50,049 bases of DNA from JBFMFH01 sp964481395 (GTDB lineage Bacteria; Acidobacteriota; Vicinamibacteria; Vicinamibacterales; JAKQTR01). The stretch covers positions 1 to 50,049 of the forward strand of contig CAYZYG010000026.1 of the NCBI GenBank assembly GCA_964481395.1, in the 5' to 3' direction. Below the pieces are notes generated by a model, which did no database searches, had not been told where the DNA came from, and saw nothing but the letters and a program-made list of their open reading frames with translations. A program made the translations under genes and the position numbers. Positions 7,816-15,006 of the stretch are shown one piece after another (position 1 is the stretch's first letter; every line of letters begins with the position of its first letter).

Positions 7816-7829
7816 ATAGTAGACAGTAG
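7777..7829. repeat. Heptamer array changing unit in phase (GAAGACA to GTAGAYA)
   Basis: Consecutive 7-base units: GAAGACA, GAAGACA, GAAGAAA, GTAGATA, GTAGGCA, GTAGATA, GTAGACA, then GTAG. The phase is kept across the change of unit, so the two unit types look like derivatives of one G-W-A-G-R-Y-A motif. The stop of the preceding gene (7813-7815) lies inside it. Confidence 0.85.
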
Positions 7830-7849
7830 GGCCGCGCGAGTGCGGCCTT
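7828..7849 (+). terminator. Possible terminator hairpin
   Basis: AGGGCCGC / GCGGCCTT, an 8-bp stem with one G-T pair and a 6-base loop, followed by a C/T-rich run. It comes 13 bases after the stop at 7815 and before the HMG-CoA synthase gene. Confidence 0.4.
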
Positions 7850-7901
7850 CCTCAGGCCCCCAGCCTCGTTCGTCTCGTCGTTTCTCTGTCTGGAGGATGC
7901 T

Positions 7902-8954
7902 ATGGACGTTGGCATCGTGGGCTACGGATCGTACGTCCCACGCCACCGCATCAGGCTGGAAGACATCGCGAAGATCTGGGGCGCGGACGCACCGGCGTAC
8001 AAGCGGGGCCTCGGCCTGCGTGAGAAGTCGGTGCCGGCGCCCGACCAGGACACCATCACCATGTCGGTCGAGGCCGCCCGCCGAGCCATTCGGCGGGCAG
8101 GCGTCGACCCGGTGCGGATCGGCGCGATTTACGTCGGCTCGGAGTCGCATCCCTACGCGGTGAAACCGTCCGGCACGGTCGTCGCGGAGGCCATCGGCGC
8201 GACGCCCGAGATTCACTGCGCCGACTTCGAGTTCGCCTGCAAGGCCGGCTCGGAGGGCATGTACGTGGCCATGTCGCTGGTGAAGGCCGGCGAAATGGAT
8301 TACGCGCTCGGCATTGGCGCCGACACGTCCCAGGGCGCACCGGGTGACGCGCTGGAGTATTCCGCGTCGGCCGGCGCAGCGGCCTTCATCTTCGGCCGTG
8401 AACGCCTCGTGGCCGTGTGCGAGCACACCTACGCCTACATGACCGACACGCCCGACTTCTGGCGGCGCGAGTACCAGTTCTACCCGCGCCACGCTGGTCG
8501 GTTTACCGGCGAGCCGGCGTACTTCAAGCACGTCCTCTCCTGCGCGCGCGGCCTGATGGAGCGGTCGGGCACGAAGCCCTCGGACTTCCGGTGGTGCGTG
8601 TTCCATCAGCCCAACGGCAAATTCCCGCAGCGCGCGGCCAAGGAGCTCGGCTTCACGAAGGAACAGAACGATCAGGGCCTGCTCAGTCCCACGCTCGGTA
8701 ACACCTACTCCGGCTCGTCGCCGATGGGCCTCACGGCGATCCTCGACGTCGCGAAGCCGGACGATCGCATCCTGATGGTCAGCTACGGCTCCGGCTCGGG
8801 CTCGGACGGATTCATCTGGCGCGTCACCGACCGGATCGCTGAGGTGCAGGCCATGGCGCCGCAGACCCGCGCGCAGCTCGAGGGGCGCCGCGTCTACGTC
8901 GACTACGGGACGTACTCGAAGTTCCGCGGCAAGATCCGCATGGGCGCAGAGTGA
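7902..8954 (+). CDS. Archaeal-type 3-hydroxy-3-methylglutaryl-CoA synthase
   Basis: A 350-residue thiolase-fold condensing enzyme that closely follows the archaeal HMG-CoA synthase pattern rather than FabH or the eukaryote-like bacterial MvaS. The catalytic residues can be assigned as Glu81 (GSESHPYAVKPSG), Cys113 (FEFACKAGSEG) and His235 (VFHQPNGKFP). The C-terminal GSGSGSDGF loop is also typical. It would condense acetyl-CoA with acetoacetyl-CoA. The start has GGAGG about five bases upstream. A thiolase and a DUF35 protein follow on the same strand; in methanogenic archaea these three proteins form one complex that channels acetoacetyl-CoA. No mevalonate-pathway reductase or kinase is in the window, so the end product is open. 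Confidence 0.88.
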   Translation: MDVGIVGYGSYVPRHRIRLEDIAKIWGADAPAYKRGLGLREKSVPAPDQDTITMSVEAARRAIRRAGVDPVRIGAIYVGSESHPYAVKPSGTVVAEAIGATPEIHCADFEFACKAGSEGMYVAMSLVKAGEMDYALGIGADTSQGAPGDALEYSASAGAAAFIFGRERLVAVCEHTYAYMTDTPDFWRREYQFYPRHAGRFTGEPAYFKHVLSCARGLMERSGTKPSDFRWCVFHQPNGKFPQRAAKELGFTKEQNDQGLLSPTLGNTYSGSSPMGLTAILDVAKPDDRILMVSYGSGSGSDGFIWRVTDRIAEVQAMAPQTRAQLEGRRVYVDYGTYSKFRGKIRMGAE

Positions 8955-8976
8955 GAGTTTATTGCTGAAGGTACCG

Positions 8977-9032
8977 GTTGTCAGTTATCAGTCGTCAGTT
9001 GTCAGTTATGAGTTGTGAGTTCCCAGTTATCA
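8977..9032. repeat. Heptamer array, GTTRTCA type (8 units)
   Basis: Eight uninterrupted 7-base units: GTTGTCA, GTTATCA, GTCGTCA, GTTGTCA, GTTATGA, GTTGTGA, GTTCCCA, GTTATCA. It is the inverted counterpart of the array at 9128-9169; about 95 bases separate the two arms. Lies between the HMG-CoA synthase and thiolase genes. Confidence 0.85.
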
Positions 9033-9127
9033 GCCGTTCGTGGTCGGTTCCAGGTTCTCCGTGGCGGCGTTCTCGGTATGGGGTCGCAGCGACTCGCGAA
9101 GGCCGGGGAAGAAACGCCCGCTGAAGG

Positions 9128-9169
9128 CTGACAACCGAGAGCTGAGAATTGAAAACTGAGAACTGACGA
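9128..9169. repeat. Heptamer array, CTGACAA type (inverted partner)
   Basis: Six units: CTGACAA, CCGAGAG, CTGAGAA, TTGAAAA, CTGAGAA, CTGACGA. These are the reverse complement of the unit at 8977-9032. It ends 18 bases before the thiolase start. Confidence 0.8.
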
Positions 9170-9187
9170 CTCGAGCAGAGGCCAGTC

Positions 9188-10339
9188 ATGAGAGATGTTG
9201 CAGTCATTGGGGTCGGCATGAACCGGTGGGGCGAGCTCTGGGAGAAGTCTCATCGGCAGATCTGGACCGAGGCGGCCATGGAGGCCGTCGCGGACGCCGG
9301 CGTGGATCACGTGGACGCACTGTACGTCGGCTGCATGTCGGGTGGCCTGTTCATGGGGCAGGAGCATCTCGGCGCGCTCTTCGCCGACCAGCTCGGCATG
9401 GGGCCCATTCCAGCCACGCGCGTCGAGTCCGCGTGCGCCTCGGGAGGCCTGGCGTTCCGCCAGGCGTACCTGGCGGTCGCTTCCGGCGAGCACGACATCG
9501 TGCTGGCCTCGGGGGTCGAGAAGATGACGGACGTGGACGGCGGCGCCGCGACCTACGCGCTCTCGACAGCCGCCGACCAGGAATACGAGTGCTACCACGG
9601 CATCACGTTTCCCGGCCTCTACGCGATGATGGCCCGCGTGCACATGCACCGCTACGGCACGACGCGTGAACAGCTCGCGCAGGTCGCGGTGAAGAACCAC
9701 GCCCACGGCCTGCTCAACCCGCTCGCCCAGTTCCAGTCGAAGATCACGGTCGAGCAGGTCATCGACTCCGTCATGGTCGCCGACCCCCTCCGGATCCTGG
9801 ACTGTTCGCCCATCACGGACGGCGCGGCAGCCGTCATTCTCGCCGCGCTGCCCGCCGCGGGCACGAAACATCCGCCCGTCAGGGTGGCCGCGTCCGCGGC
9901 GGCGACCGACACGATCGGCCTCCACGACCGCGAGGATCTCGCGTGGCTGAAGTCGACGGAGGTCGCGGCGGCAAAGGCCTACCGCCAGGCGGGCATCACG
10001 CCGGCGGACCTGTCGTTCTGCGAAGTTCACGACTGCTTCACGATCGCCGAGATCATGGTGATCGAGGCGCTCGGGCTGGCGACACGCGGCGAGGGCGGTG
10101 CGGCGGCCGCTTCGGGCCTGACCGCGCTCGGCGGCCGCATCCCGGTCAACCCGTCAGGCGGGCTCAAGTCGAAGGGGCATCCGGTAGGGGCCACGGGCGT
10201 CGCGCAGATTCGCGAGGCCGTGCTCCAGCTGCGTGGCCAGTCGGACGGCCGTCAGGTCAAGGACGCCAGCTGGGGGCTCACACAGAACATGGGCGGCACG
10301 GGGGCCAGCTCCGTCGTGCACATCTTCAGGCGCGCGTAG
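9188..10339 (+). CDS. Archaeal/SCP-x-type acetyl-CoA C-acetyltransferase (thiolase)
   Basis: A 383-residue thiolase. The nucleophile is Cys83 in ESACASGG, with His281 (EVHDCF) and His331 (KGHPVGATG) as the expected histidines. The C-terminus has QNMGGTGAS instead of the CxGGG second cysteine of the classical biosynthetic thiolases, as in SCP-x-like and archaeal enzymes. It would make acetoacetyl-CoA from two acetyl-CoA and pass it to the HMG-CoA synthase encoded upstream. The DUF35 gene starts 12 bases downstream, so those two are surely co-transcribed. The 233-base spacer from the synthase gene is filled mostly by an inverted pair of heptamer arrays. Another acyl chain cannot be excluded as substrate. 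Confidence 0.88.
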   Translation: MRDVAVIGVGMNRWGELWEKSHRQIWTEAAMEAVADAGVDHVDALYVGCMSGGLFMGQEHLGALFADQLGMGPIPATRVESACASGGLAFRQAYLAVASGEHDIVLASGVEKMTDVDGGAATYALSTAADQEYECYHGITFPGLYAMMARVHMHRYGTTREQLAQVAVKNHAHGLLNPLAQFQSKITVEQVIDSVMVADPLRILDCSPITDGAAAVILAALPAAGTKHPPVRVAASAAATDTIGLHDREDLAWLKSTEVAAAKAYRQAGITPADLSFCEVHDCFTIAEIMVIEALGLATRGEGGAAAASGLTALGGRIPVNPSGGLKSKGHPVGATGVAQIREAVLQLRGQSDGRQVKDASWGLTQNMGGTGASSVVHIFRRA

Positions 10340-10351
10340 GGAGGAGTGACC

Positions 10352-10750
10352 ATGATTGGCTCGGCACGCTACTGGCGAGAAATCCCGCAGCGCTACCGCT
10401 ACGAGGCGGCGAAGTGCGATGCGTGCGGCAAGGTGCACTTTCCGCCGCGCCTCATCTGCAGCGCCTGCCGCGGCACGGCGTTCACCCCGGTCACCCTGGC
10501 GCAGGAAGGCACGGTCGAGACCTTCACCATCATCCGGGTGGCTCCGTCGGGTTTCGTCGCCGAGGCGCCCTACGCCGTCGGTATCGTCAAACTGGACGAC
10601 GACGTGAAGGTCACGGCGCAGATCGTGGACGCGGACCTCGACGGGCTGGCGATCGGCCAGCGCGTGCGGATCGAGTTCCGCCGCGTCCAGAAGGAAGGGG
10701 AGGCGGGAATCTTGTGCTATGGGTACAAGTTCGTGCCGGTCGAGCAGTAG
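10352..10750 (+). CDS. DUF35 zinc-ribbon/OB-fold protein, likely thiolase-HMG-CoA synthase scaffold
   Basis: A 132-residue DUF35 protein: an N-terminal zinc ribbon with Cys22, Cys25, Cys36 and Cys39 (KCDACG...ICSACR), then an OB fold (about 45-125). I choose the ATG at 10352, seven bases after GGGAGG; a GTG at 10346 overlaps that ribosome-binding site. In archaea the DUF35 partner bridges thiolase and HMG-CoA synthase and contributes to a shared CoA-binding site, and the gene order here suggests the same role. The final codons CAG TAG lie in a short heptamer array. Confidence 0.87.
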   Translation: MIGSARYWREIPQRYRYEAAKCDACGKVHFPPRLICSACRGTAFTPVTLAQEGTVETFTIIRVAPSGFVAEAPYAVGIVKLDDDVKVTAQIVDADLDGLAIGQRVRIEFRRVQKEGEAGILCYGYKFVPVEQ

Positions 10751-10758
10751 ACAGTAGA
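10745..10758. repeat. Short heptamer array, CAGTAGA x2
   Basis: Two exact CAGTAGA units covering the stop codon of the DUF35 gene (10748-10750). Confidence 0.6.
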
Positions 10759-10910
10759 GACGGTTTCACCACCGCTGCGGGTCCTGTCACCGGACAGCCC
10801 ACCGCTGCTCAGGCCCACAAACATGACCACGGCTGAGGGCCTTCCGCCGCGGCGGGCGCCCGTCCGGTGCCACCCGCACGGTTTCGAAACCTCCTCTGGA
10901 GAGTCGACAG

Positions 10911-10935
10911 CAGAAGACAGAAGACAGAAGACAGG
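10911..10935. repeat. Heptamer array, CAGAAGA type
   Basis: Three exact CAGAAGA units plus a partial unit. Same unit as the long array at 46146-46201. Confidence 0.8.
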
Positions 10936-10998
10936 AGTCCCGACTCCGCCAACCCCGCCGCCACGCGGCTTCGTCGAGGCGGGCAGGAGACAGCACGG

Positions 10999-11027
10999 AG
11001 GGCGTCGGCCCGATTGACCGACGCCTT
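10999..11027 (+). terminator. Possible terminator hairpin before the Dpp-type permease gene
   Basis: AGGGCGTCGG / CCGACGCCTT, a 10-bp stem with one G-T pair and a 9-base loop, followed by a pyrimidine-rich stretch. It could end transcription of the HMG-CoA synthase cluster. Confidence 0.4.
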
Positions 11028-11055
11028 CATCTGCTGGTTCCTGCCTTTCGTCTTT

Positions 11056-11097
11056 CCCGGATCCCGGGTCCCGGATCCCGGGTCCCGGGTCCCGTGT
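11056..11097. repeat. Heptamer array, CCCGGRT type (6 units)
   Basis: Units CCCGGAT, CCCGGGT, CCCGGAT, CCCGGGT, CCCGGGT, CCCGTGT. It ends 14 bases before the permease start and leaves little room for a ribosome-binding site. Confidence 0.85.
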
Positions 11098-11111
11098 CAC
11101 AATAACGCCCA

Positions 11112-12083
11112 ATGACGGCGTACCTCGCGCGGCGCCTCGTCTCCGCCCTGCTGCTCGTTGTCTTCGTCTCCTCCTCTGCGCTCGTGCTCACGGGGCTCGC
11201 TCCGGGTGACGTCACCGCCGAGCAGGTGGGCACGGGCGTGCCGCCCGAGGCCCTTCGCGCCGAACGTGCGCGCCTCGGCCTCGACCGTCCGCTCTGGCAG
11301 CAGTACGTGGACTGGGCCTGGCGCGCGGCCCGTTTCGACTTCGGCACCTCCCTGATGTACCGGCGCAGCGTCGCCTCCCTGGTCGGCGAGCGCGCCATCA
11401 ACACGGCGCTGCTCGCGGTGGCCGCCCTCCTCCTGGCCACCCTCGTTGGGATCCCGCTTGGCGTGGTGGCTGGCAGCCGCCGCGGCGCCGCAAGCGGCGC
11501 GATTCGATCCGGTTCGCTGGTCGCGCTCTCTCTGCCGTCGCTGGTGAGTTCGCTGCTGCTCGTGTATCTCGCGGCCCGGACCGGATGGCTGCCCACGGGG
11601 GGCATGACCTCGCCGGAGGTGTCGGCCGGGTGGCTGGCGCAGGCCGCCGACGTCGCTCGTCATCTCGTCGTTCCCACGCTGGCCCTGGCGCTGCCGCTCG
11701 CCGCCACGCTCGAACGGCTGCAGGCCCAGGCCATGGCCGAGACGCTGGCAGAGCCCTACGTGACGGCGGCCCGTGCCCGGGGTGTGCCTGAGCAGCGGAT
11801 CCTGTGGCGCACGGCGCTCAAGCCTTCCCTCCGGCCGGTGGCCTCGGTCTACGGTCTGATCTTCGGCAGCCTGCTTAGCGGCTCCTTCGTCGTCGAAATC
11901 GTCACCGCGTGGCCGGGGCTCGGGCGGCTGATGTACGACGCCCTGCGATCGCGCGACCTCTATCTCGTGGCTGGGTGCGCGGCGGCCGGCGGGATCTTCC
12001 TGGCCTTCGGCGCGCTGCTTTCCGACCTCACCCTGGCATGGGTCGACCCGCGCCTGCGCGGACGCGCGGAGGAAGGCGCGTGA
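11112..12083 (+). CDS. ABC transporter permease, DppB/OppB type
   Basis: A 323-residue inner-membrane permease of the peptide/nickel uptake group. The N-terminal helix is followed by APGD and RLGLDRPLWQQYVDW, then by a DFGTS element before the core: the standard DppB layout. The cytoplasmic EAA-type loop is at AARARGVPEQRILWRTALKP, which contacts the ATPase. Its last four bases overlap the next permease (GTGA), so the pair is translationally coupled. No substrate-binding protein or Dpp-type ATPase is encoded in the window, so the transporter must be completed from elsewhere. Substrate unknown; peptides or similar solutes are likely. Confidence 0.85.
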   Translation: MTAYLARRLVSALLLVVFVSSSALVLTGLAPGDVTAEQVGTGVPPEALRAERARLGLDRPLWQQYVDWAWRAARFDFGTSLMYRRSVASLVGERAINTALLAVAALLLATLVGIPLGVVAGSRRGAASGAIRSGSLVALSLPSLVSSLLLVYLAARTGWLPTGGMTSPEVSAGWLAQAADVARHLVVPTLALALPLAATLERLQAQAMAETLAEPYVTAARARGVPEQRILWRTALKPSLRPVASVYGLIFGSLLSGSFVVEIVTAWPGLGRLMYDALRSRDLYLVAGCAAAGGIFLAFGALLSDLTLAWVDPRLRGRAEEGA

Positions 12084-13051
12084 GACGCGTCGGATGGGCG
12101 ATCGTCGGGGTCGTCGCGCTGTTCGCCGTGGTAGGCCCCTGGCTCACGCCGAACCGGCCGGCGACACGCTTCGACGGCGCCGCCTATGCGCCGCCCATGC
12201 CCGTCCGCTTCATCGACGCGAACGGGGGCTGGCGGGCGCCGTTCGTCTATCCCGTGCGCCTGGTGAGCCGCCTCGAGCGGCGATTCGAGGAAGATCGCAC
12301 CAGGCCCGTCCCCCTCGCGTGGTTCTCAGGCGGGACCTTCGTGCGGCTGTCGGACGAGCACGCGGGGCCGTGGCTTCCGCTGGGCGGGGACAGCTACGGG
12401 CGTGACGTCTTCGCGAGGCTCGCGCACGGCTCGCGCCTGTCGCTCGGGGTGGCGATTCTGGCGACGCTCGGCGCCCTGCTCATCGGCACCGTCATCGGAG
12501 GGCTGGCCGGGATCTCGCGCGGGACCGTCGACGCGCTGCTGATGCGCGTGTCGGACGTCGTCCTGATCCTGCCGTCGATGTACGTCGTGCTCGCGCTGCG
12601 GGCCGCGCTGCCGCTGGTGCTTCCAGGCCCCGTGGTCTTCACGCTGGTATCGGGCATCCTCGCGGTTGTCGGATGGCCCCTGGTCGCCCGCGGCGTGCGC
12701 GCGATCGTGGCCGGCGAGGGCGAGCGCGACTACGCATTCGCGGCGCGGGCGCTGGGGGTGGGCCGGTGGCGGCTCCTCGTCCGCCACCTGCTGCCAGCGG
12801 CTCGCGGATTCCTCGTGACCCAGGCGACGCTGCTCGTGCCCGCGTTCATCCTGGCCGAGGCGACGCTGTCCTTCGTCGGCCTGGGGTTCCCGGATCCGGC
12901 TACGAGTTGGGGCACGATGCTGCAGGAGGCGGCGAACGTGGCGGCCATTGCTGACGCGCCCTGGACGCTCAGTCCGGCGCTGGCCATTTTCCTGGTGGTG
13001 CTCGGCGTCAATCTCAGCGTCGGCCGGCCCGGGATTGGGGCGGCCAAGTGA
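12080..13051 (+). CDS. ABC transporter permease, DppC/OppC type
   Basis: A 323-residue partner permease. The start is the GTG at 12080 overlapping the previous stop, with GGAGGAAGG upstream. The longer frame back to 11909 merely overlaps the first gene. It has an N-terminal membrane anchor and a long periplasmic segment (about 25-110) containing LGGDSYGRDVFARL, the DppC signature before the core. The EAA loop is FAARALGVGRWRLLVRHLLP, and a C-terminal helix follows GLGFPDPATSWGTML. The loop between anchor and core is longer than usual and carries a charged insert (RLERRFEEDRTRP). Its stop overlaps the start of the YdcF-like gene. Confidence 0.85.
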   Translation: MRRVGWAIVGVVALFAVVGPWLTPNRPATRFDGAAYAPPMPVRFIDANGGWRAPFVYPVRLVSRLERRFEEDRTRPVPLAWFSGGTFVRLSDEHAGPWLPLGGDSYGRDVFARLAHGSRLSLGVAILATLGALLIGTVIGGLAGISRGTVDALLMRVSDVVLILPSMYVVLALRAALPLVLPGPVVFTLVSGILAVVGWPLVARGVRAIVAGEGERDYAFAARALGVGRWRLLVRHLLPAARGFLVTQATLLVPAFILAEATLSFVGLGFPDPATSWGTMLQEAANVAAIADAPWTLSPALAIFLVVLGVNLSVGRPGIGAAK

Positions 13052-13958
13052 TCTACCTGGCCAAGATCCTTCCCGTGGTCCTGCTGCCCGTCGGCCTCAC
13101 CATCGTCCTGCTGGTCGCGAGCCTGCTGCTGCGCAAGCGCTGGCTCGCCTTCGCGGCGCTCGCCGTGCTGTGGGTGTCCTCCACGCCATTGGCCGCGGAC
13201 TGGGCGATGCGGGCGGCCGAGGGATGGCAGACACCCGTGTCCGTGGNNNNNNNNNNNNNNNNNNNNNNNNNNNNNNNNNNNNNNNNNNNNNNNNNNNNNN
13301 NNNNNNNNNNNNNNNNNNNNNNNNNNNNNNNNNNNNNNNNNNNNNNGCCGCGGACTGGGCGATGCGGGCGGCCGAGGGATGGCAGACACCCGTGTCCGTG
13401 GAGATGGTCCCCGACGCCGATGCGATCGTCGTGCTCACCGGGATGTTGCAGCGCCTCCCAGGCGAAGAGCCCCACTACGAGTGGAACGACGCCGTGGACC
13501 GATTTGAAGGAGGGGTGACGCTCCTGGGGCACGGAAAGGCGCCGCGGCTGATCCTTACCGGCGGTTGGGTTCCGTGGCGGGCTGAGAGCAGGCCCGAGGG
13601 CGACGTCCTGGCCGAGCGCGCAGTCGCGCTCGGCATTCCGCGCGAACGGATCGTCGTGACCGGACGGGCGAGCAACACGGACGAGGAGTCCGCTGCCGTG
13701 GCCTCGGCGTTAGGCTCACCGTCGGCCTCCGGGACCAGAAGGCGCATCATTCTCGTCACATCGGCATTCCACATGCGCCGGGCGCGGATCATCTTCGAAC
13801 ACGCCGGATTCGAGGTACTGCCGTATCCAACCGACTTCCGGACGGACGGCTCCCCGACCGGCGTCCTCGATTTCCTACCAAGTGCCGATGCGCTGCGAAA
13901 TTCCGAGACCGCACTGCGGGAGTTCTATGGCTACCTGTTCTACCGGATCGTAGGATAG
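13048..13958 (+). CDS. YdcF/SanA/ElyC-family (DUF218) membrane-anchored protein, interrupted by an assembly gap
   Basis: The N-terminus (from 13048) has two hydrophobic segments. After the 100-N gap the same frame resumes with a DUF218 domain: DADAIVVLTG, LILTGGW, the conserved acidic ASNTDEES and VTSAFHMRRARIIF. The 18 residues before the gap repeat exactly after it, in frame. If one 55-base copy and the Ns are removed, the gene is a continuous 251-codon frame, close to the family's usual ~250-residue size. DUF218 proteins in enterobacteria are linked to envelope and peptidoglycan or lipid-carrier metabolism, though the reaction is not settled. It overlaps the stop of the preceding permease by four bases. 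Confidence 0.82.
13192..13246 (+). repeat. 55-base contig-end overlap, left copy
   Basis: Identical over 55 bases to 13347-13401 on the other side of the N run. It looks like the same sequence at two contig ends that were not merged. Confidence 0.9.
13247..13346. other. Assembly gap (100 N)
   Basis: A run of exactly 100 N, the conventional length for a scaffold gap of unknown size. The flanks are duplicates, so the true distance is probably negative (an overlap) and downstream coordinates are likely inflated by 155 bases. Confidence 0.95.
13347..13401 (+). repeat. 55-base contig-end overlap, right copy
   Basis: Exact copy of 13192-13246, in the same reading frame (encodes AADWAMRAAEGWQTPVSV again). 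Confidence 0.9.
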
Positions 13959-14022
13959 TCATCATGGGGCGTGTCGCCCGCGGCACGACAGGTGCCTGGC
14001 CGAACGCGCCCCGGAGTGTCAC

Positions 14023-15006
14023 ATGCGAGATGCCATCGTCCTGCGCGGACTGACCAAGACCTTCGGTCGCACCGTGGCCGTGCGCGATCTGGACCTCGTC
14101 GTGCCGCAGGGCGCCTTGTACGGGGTCATCGGGCCGAACGGTGCCGGGAAGACCACGGCCATCCGGATCATCCTCTCCATCCTCCTGCCCGATCGCGGGG
14201 ACGTGTCGGTGCTCGGCCATCGCTCGGCGTTCGAAGCGAAGGACCGCATCGGGTACCTCCCCGAGGAACGAGGCCTCTACCGGAAGATGCGGGTCGGCCA
14301 GTTCCTGCGCTACATGGCCCGGCTGAAGAATGCCGACGGCGCGGATCTGGATCAGCGCGTCCGCGGGTGGCTCGATCGGGTGGGGCTCGCGGGCGTGGAG
14401 CAGAAACGGTGCGAGGAACTGTCGAAGGGCATGCAGCAGAAGGTGCAGCTGATCTCCGCGGTCATGCACCAGCCCGACCTGCTGATCCTGGACGAGCCCT
14501 TCAGCGGGCTCGACCCCGTCAGCCAGCGCCTGCTGCGCGACCTGGTCCTGGCAGAACACCGTCGGGGCGCGACCATCCTGTTCTCGACGCACGTGATGTT
14601 CCACGCCGAGCAGTTGTGCGATCACGTGGTGATGATCCACCGCGGGGCGAAGGTGCTCGACGATCGGATGAGCCGGATCCGCGAACAGCACGAGGCGAAG
14701 AGTCTGCTCATGGAAGCGATCGATCCTGACGCCGACATGAGTCCGCTGCAGCGCATGCCCGGCGTCCAGCACGTGCAGCGGGACGGCCGGCTGTGGGAGG
14801 TGTCGGTCAGGCCGCCGTTCGATGCGCCCGCGGTCATCCGGGACATCGCCTGCGCCGTGCCGCTGGCGCGCATCGAGCTGAAGCGGCCGACCCTGGAGGA
14901 CGTCTTCATCGGTCTTGCGGCGGCCGACGGTGAGGCCGATGACGCGGCCCGGCTGCGAGCGGCGGTCCGGGACGAGGCCGAGGCCGGACTGGCGGTGCGG
15001 TCGTGA
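14023..15006 (+). CDS. ABC transporter ATP-binding protein, NatA-like
   Basis: A 327-residue ABC ATPase. Walker A GPNGAGKTT at 37-45, signature LSKGMQQK at 133-140, Walker B LLILDEP at 153-159 and a switch His in STHVMF are all intact, so it should hydrolyse ATP. The C-terminal ~100 residues match the accessory domain found in ATPases of ABC-2 exporters (contains RPTLEDVFIGL). The stop overlaps the GTG start of the permease gene by four bases, which identifies that protein as its partner. The class is related to the sodium exporter NatAB, but many relatives export drugs or lipids, so the substrate is not assigned. Confidence 0.88.
   Translation: MRDAIVLRGLTKTFGRTVAVRDLDLVVPQGALYGVIGPNGAGKTTAIRIILSILLPDRGDVSVLGHRSAFEAKDRIGYLPEERGLYRKMRVGQFLRYMARLKNADGADLDQRVRGWLDRVGLAGVEQKRCEELSKGMQQKVQLISAVMHQPDLLILDEPFSGLDPVSQRLLRDLVLAEHRRGATILFSTHVMFHAEQLCDHVVMIHRGAKVLDDRMSRIREQHEAKSLLMEAIDPDADMSPLQRMPGVQHVQRDGRLWEVSVRPPFDAPAVIRDIACAVPLARIELKRPTLEDVFIGLAAADGEADDAARLRAAVRDEAEAGLAVRS

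Larger units (their letters stand above)
10751..11111. other. 361-base intergenic region with three heptamer tracts and a hairpin
   Basis: No gene is apparent. It holds the tail of the CAGTAGA tract, a CAGAAGA tract (10911-10935), a hairpin (10999-11027) and a CCCGGRT tract (11056-11097). The remaining sequence contains a 12-base palindrome CCGCCGCGGCGG near 10846 and nothing else I can support. Confidence 0.6.

Noticed and set aside
13192..13401. A biological tandem duplication in the YdcF-like gene
   Set aside because: The copies directly abut a conventional 100-N gap and share exactly 55 bases; an unmerged contig overlap explains this better.
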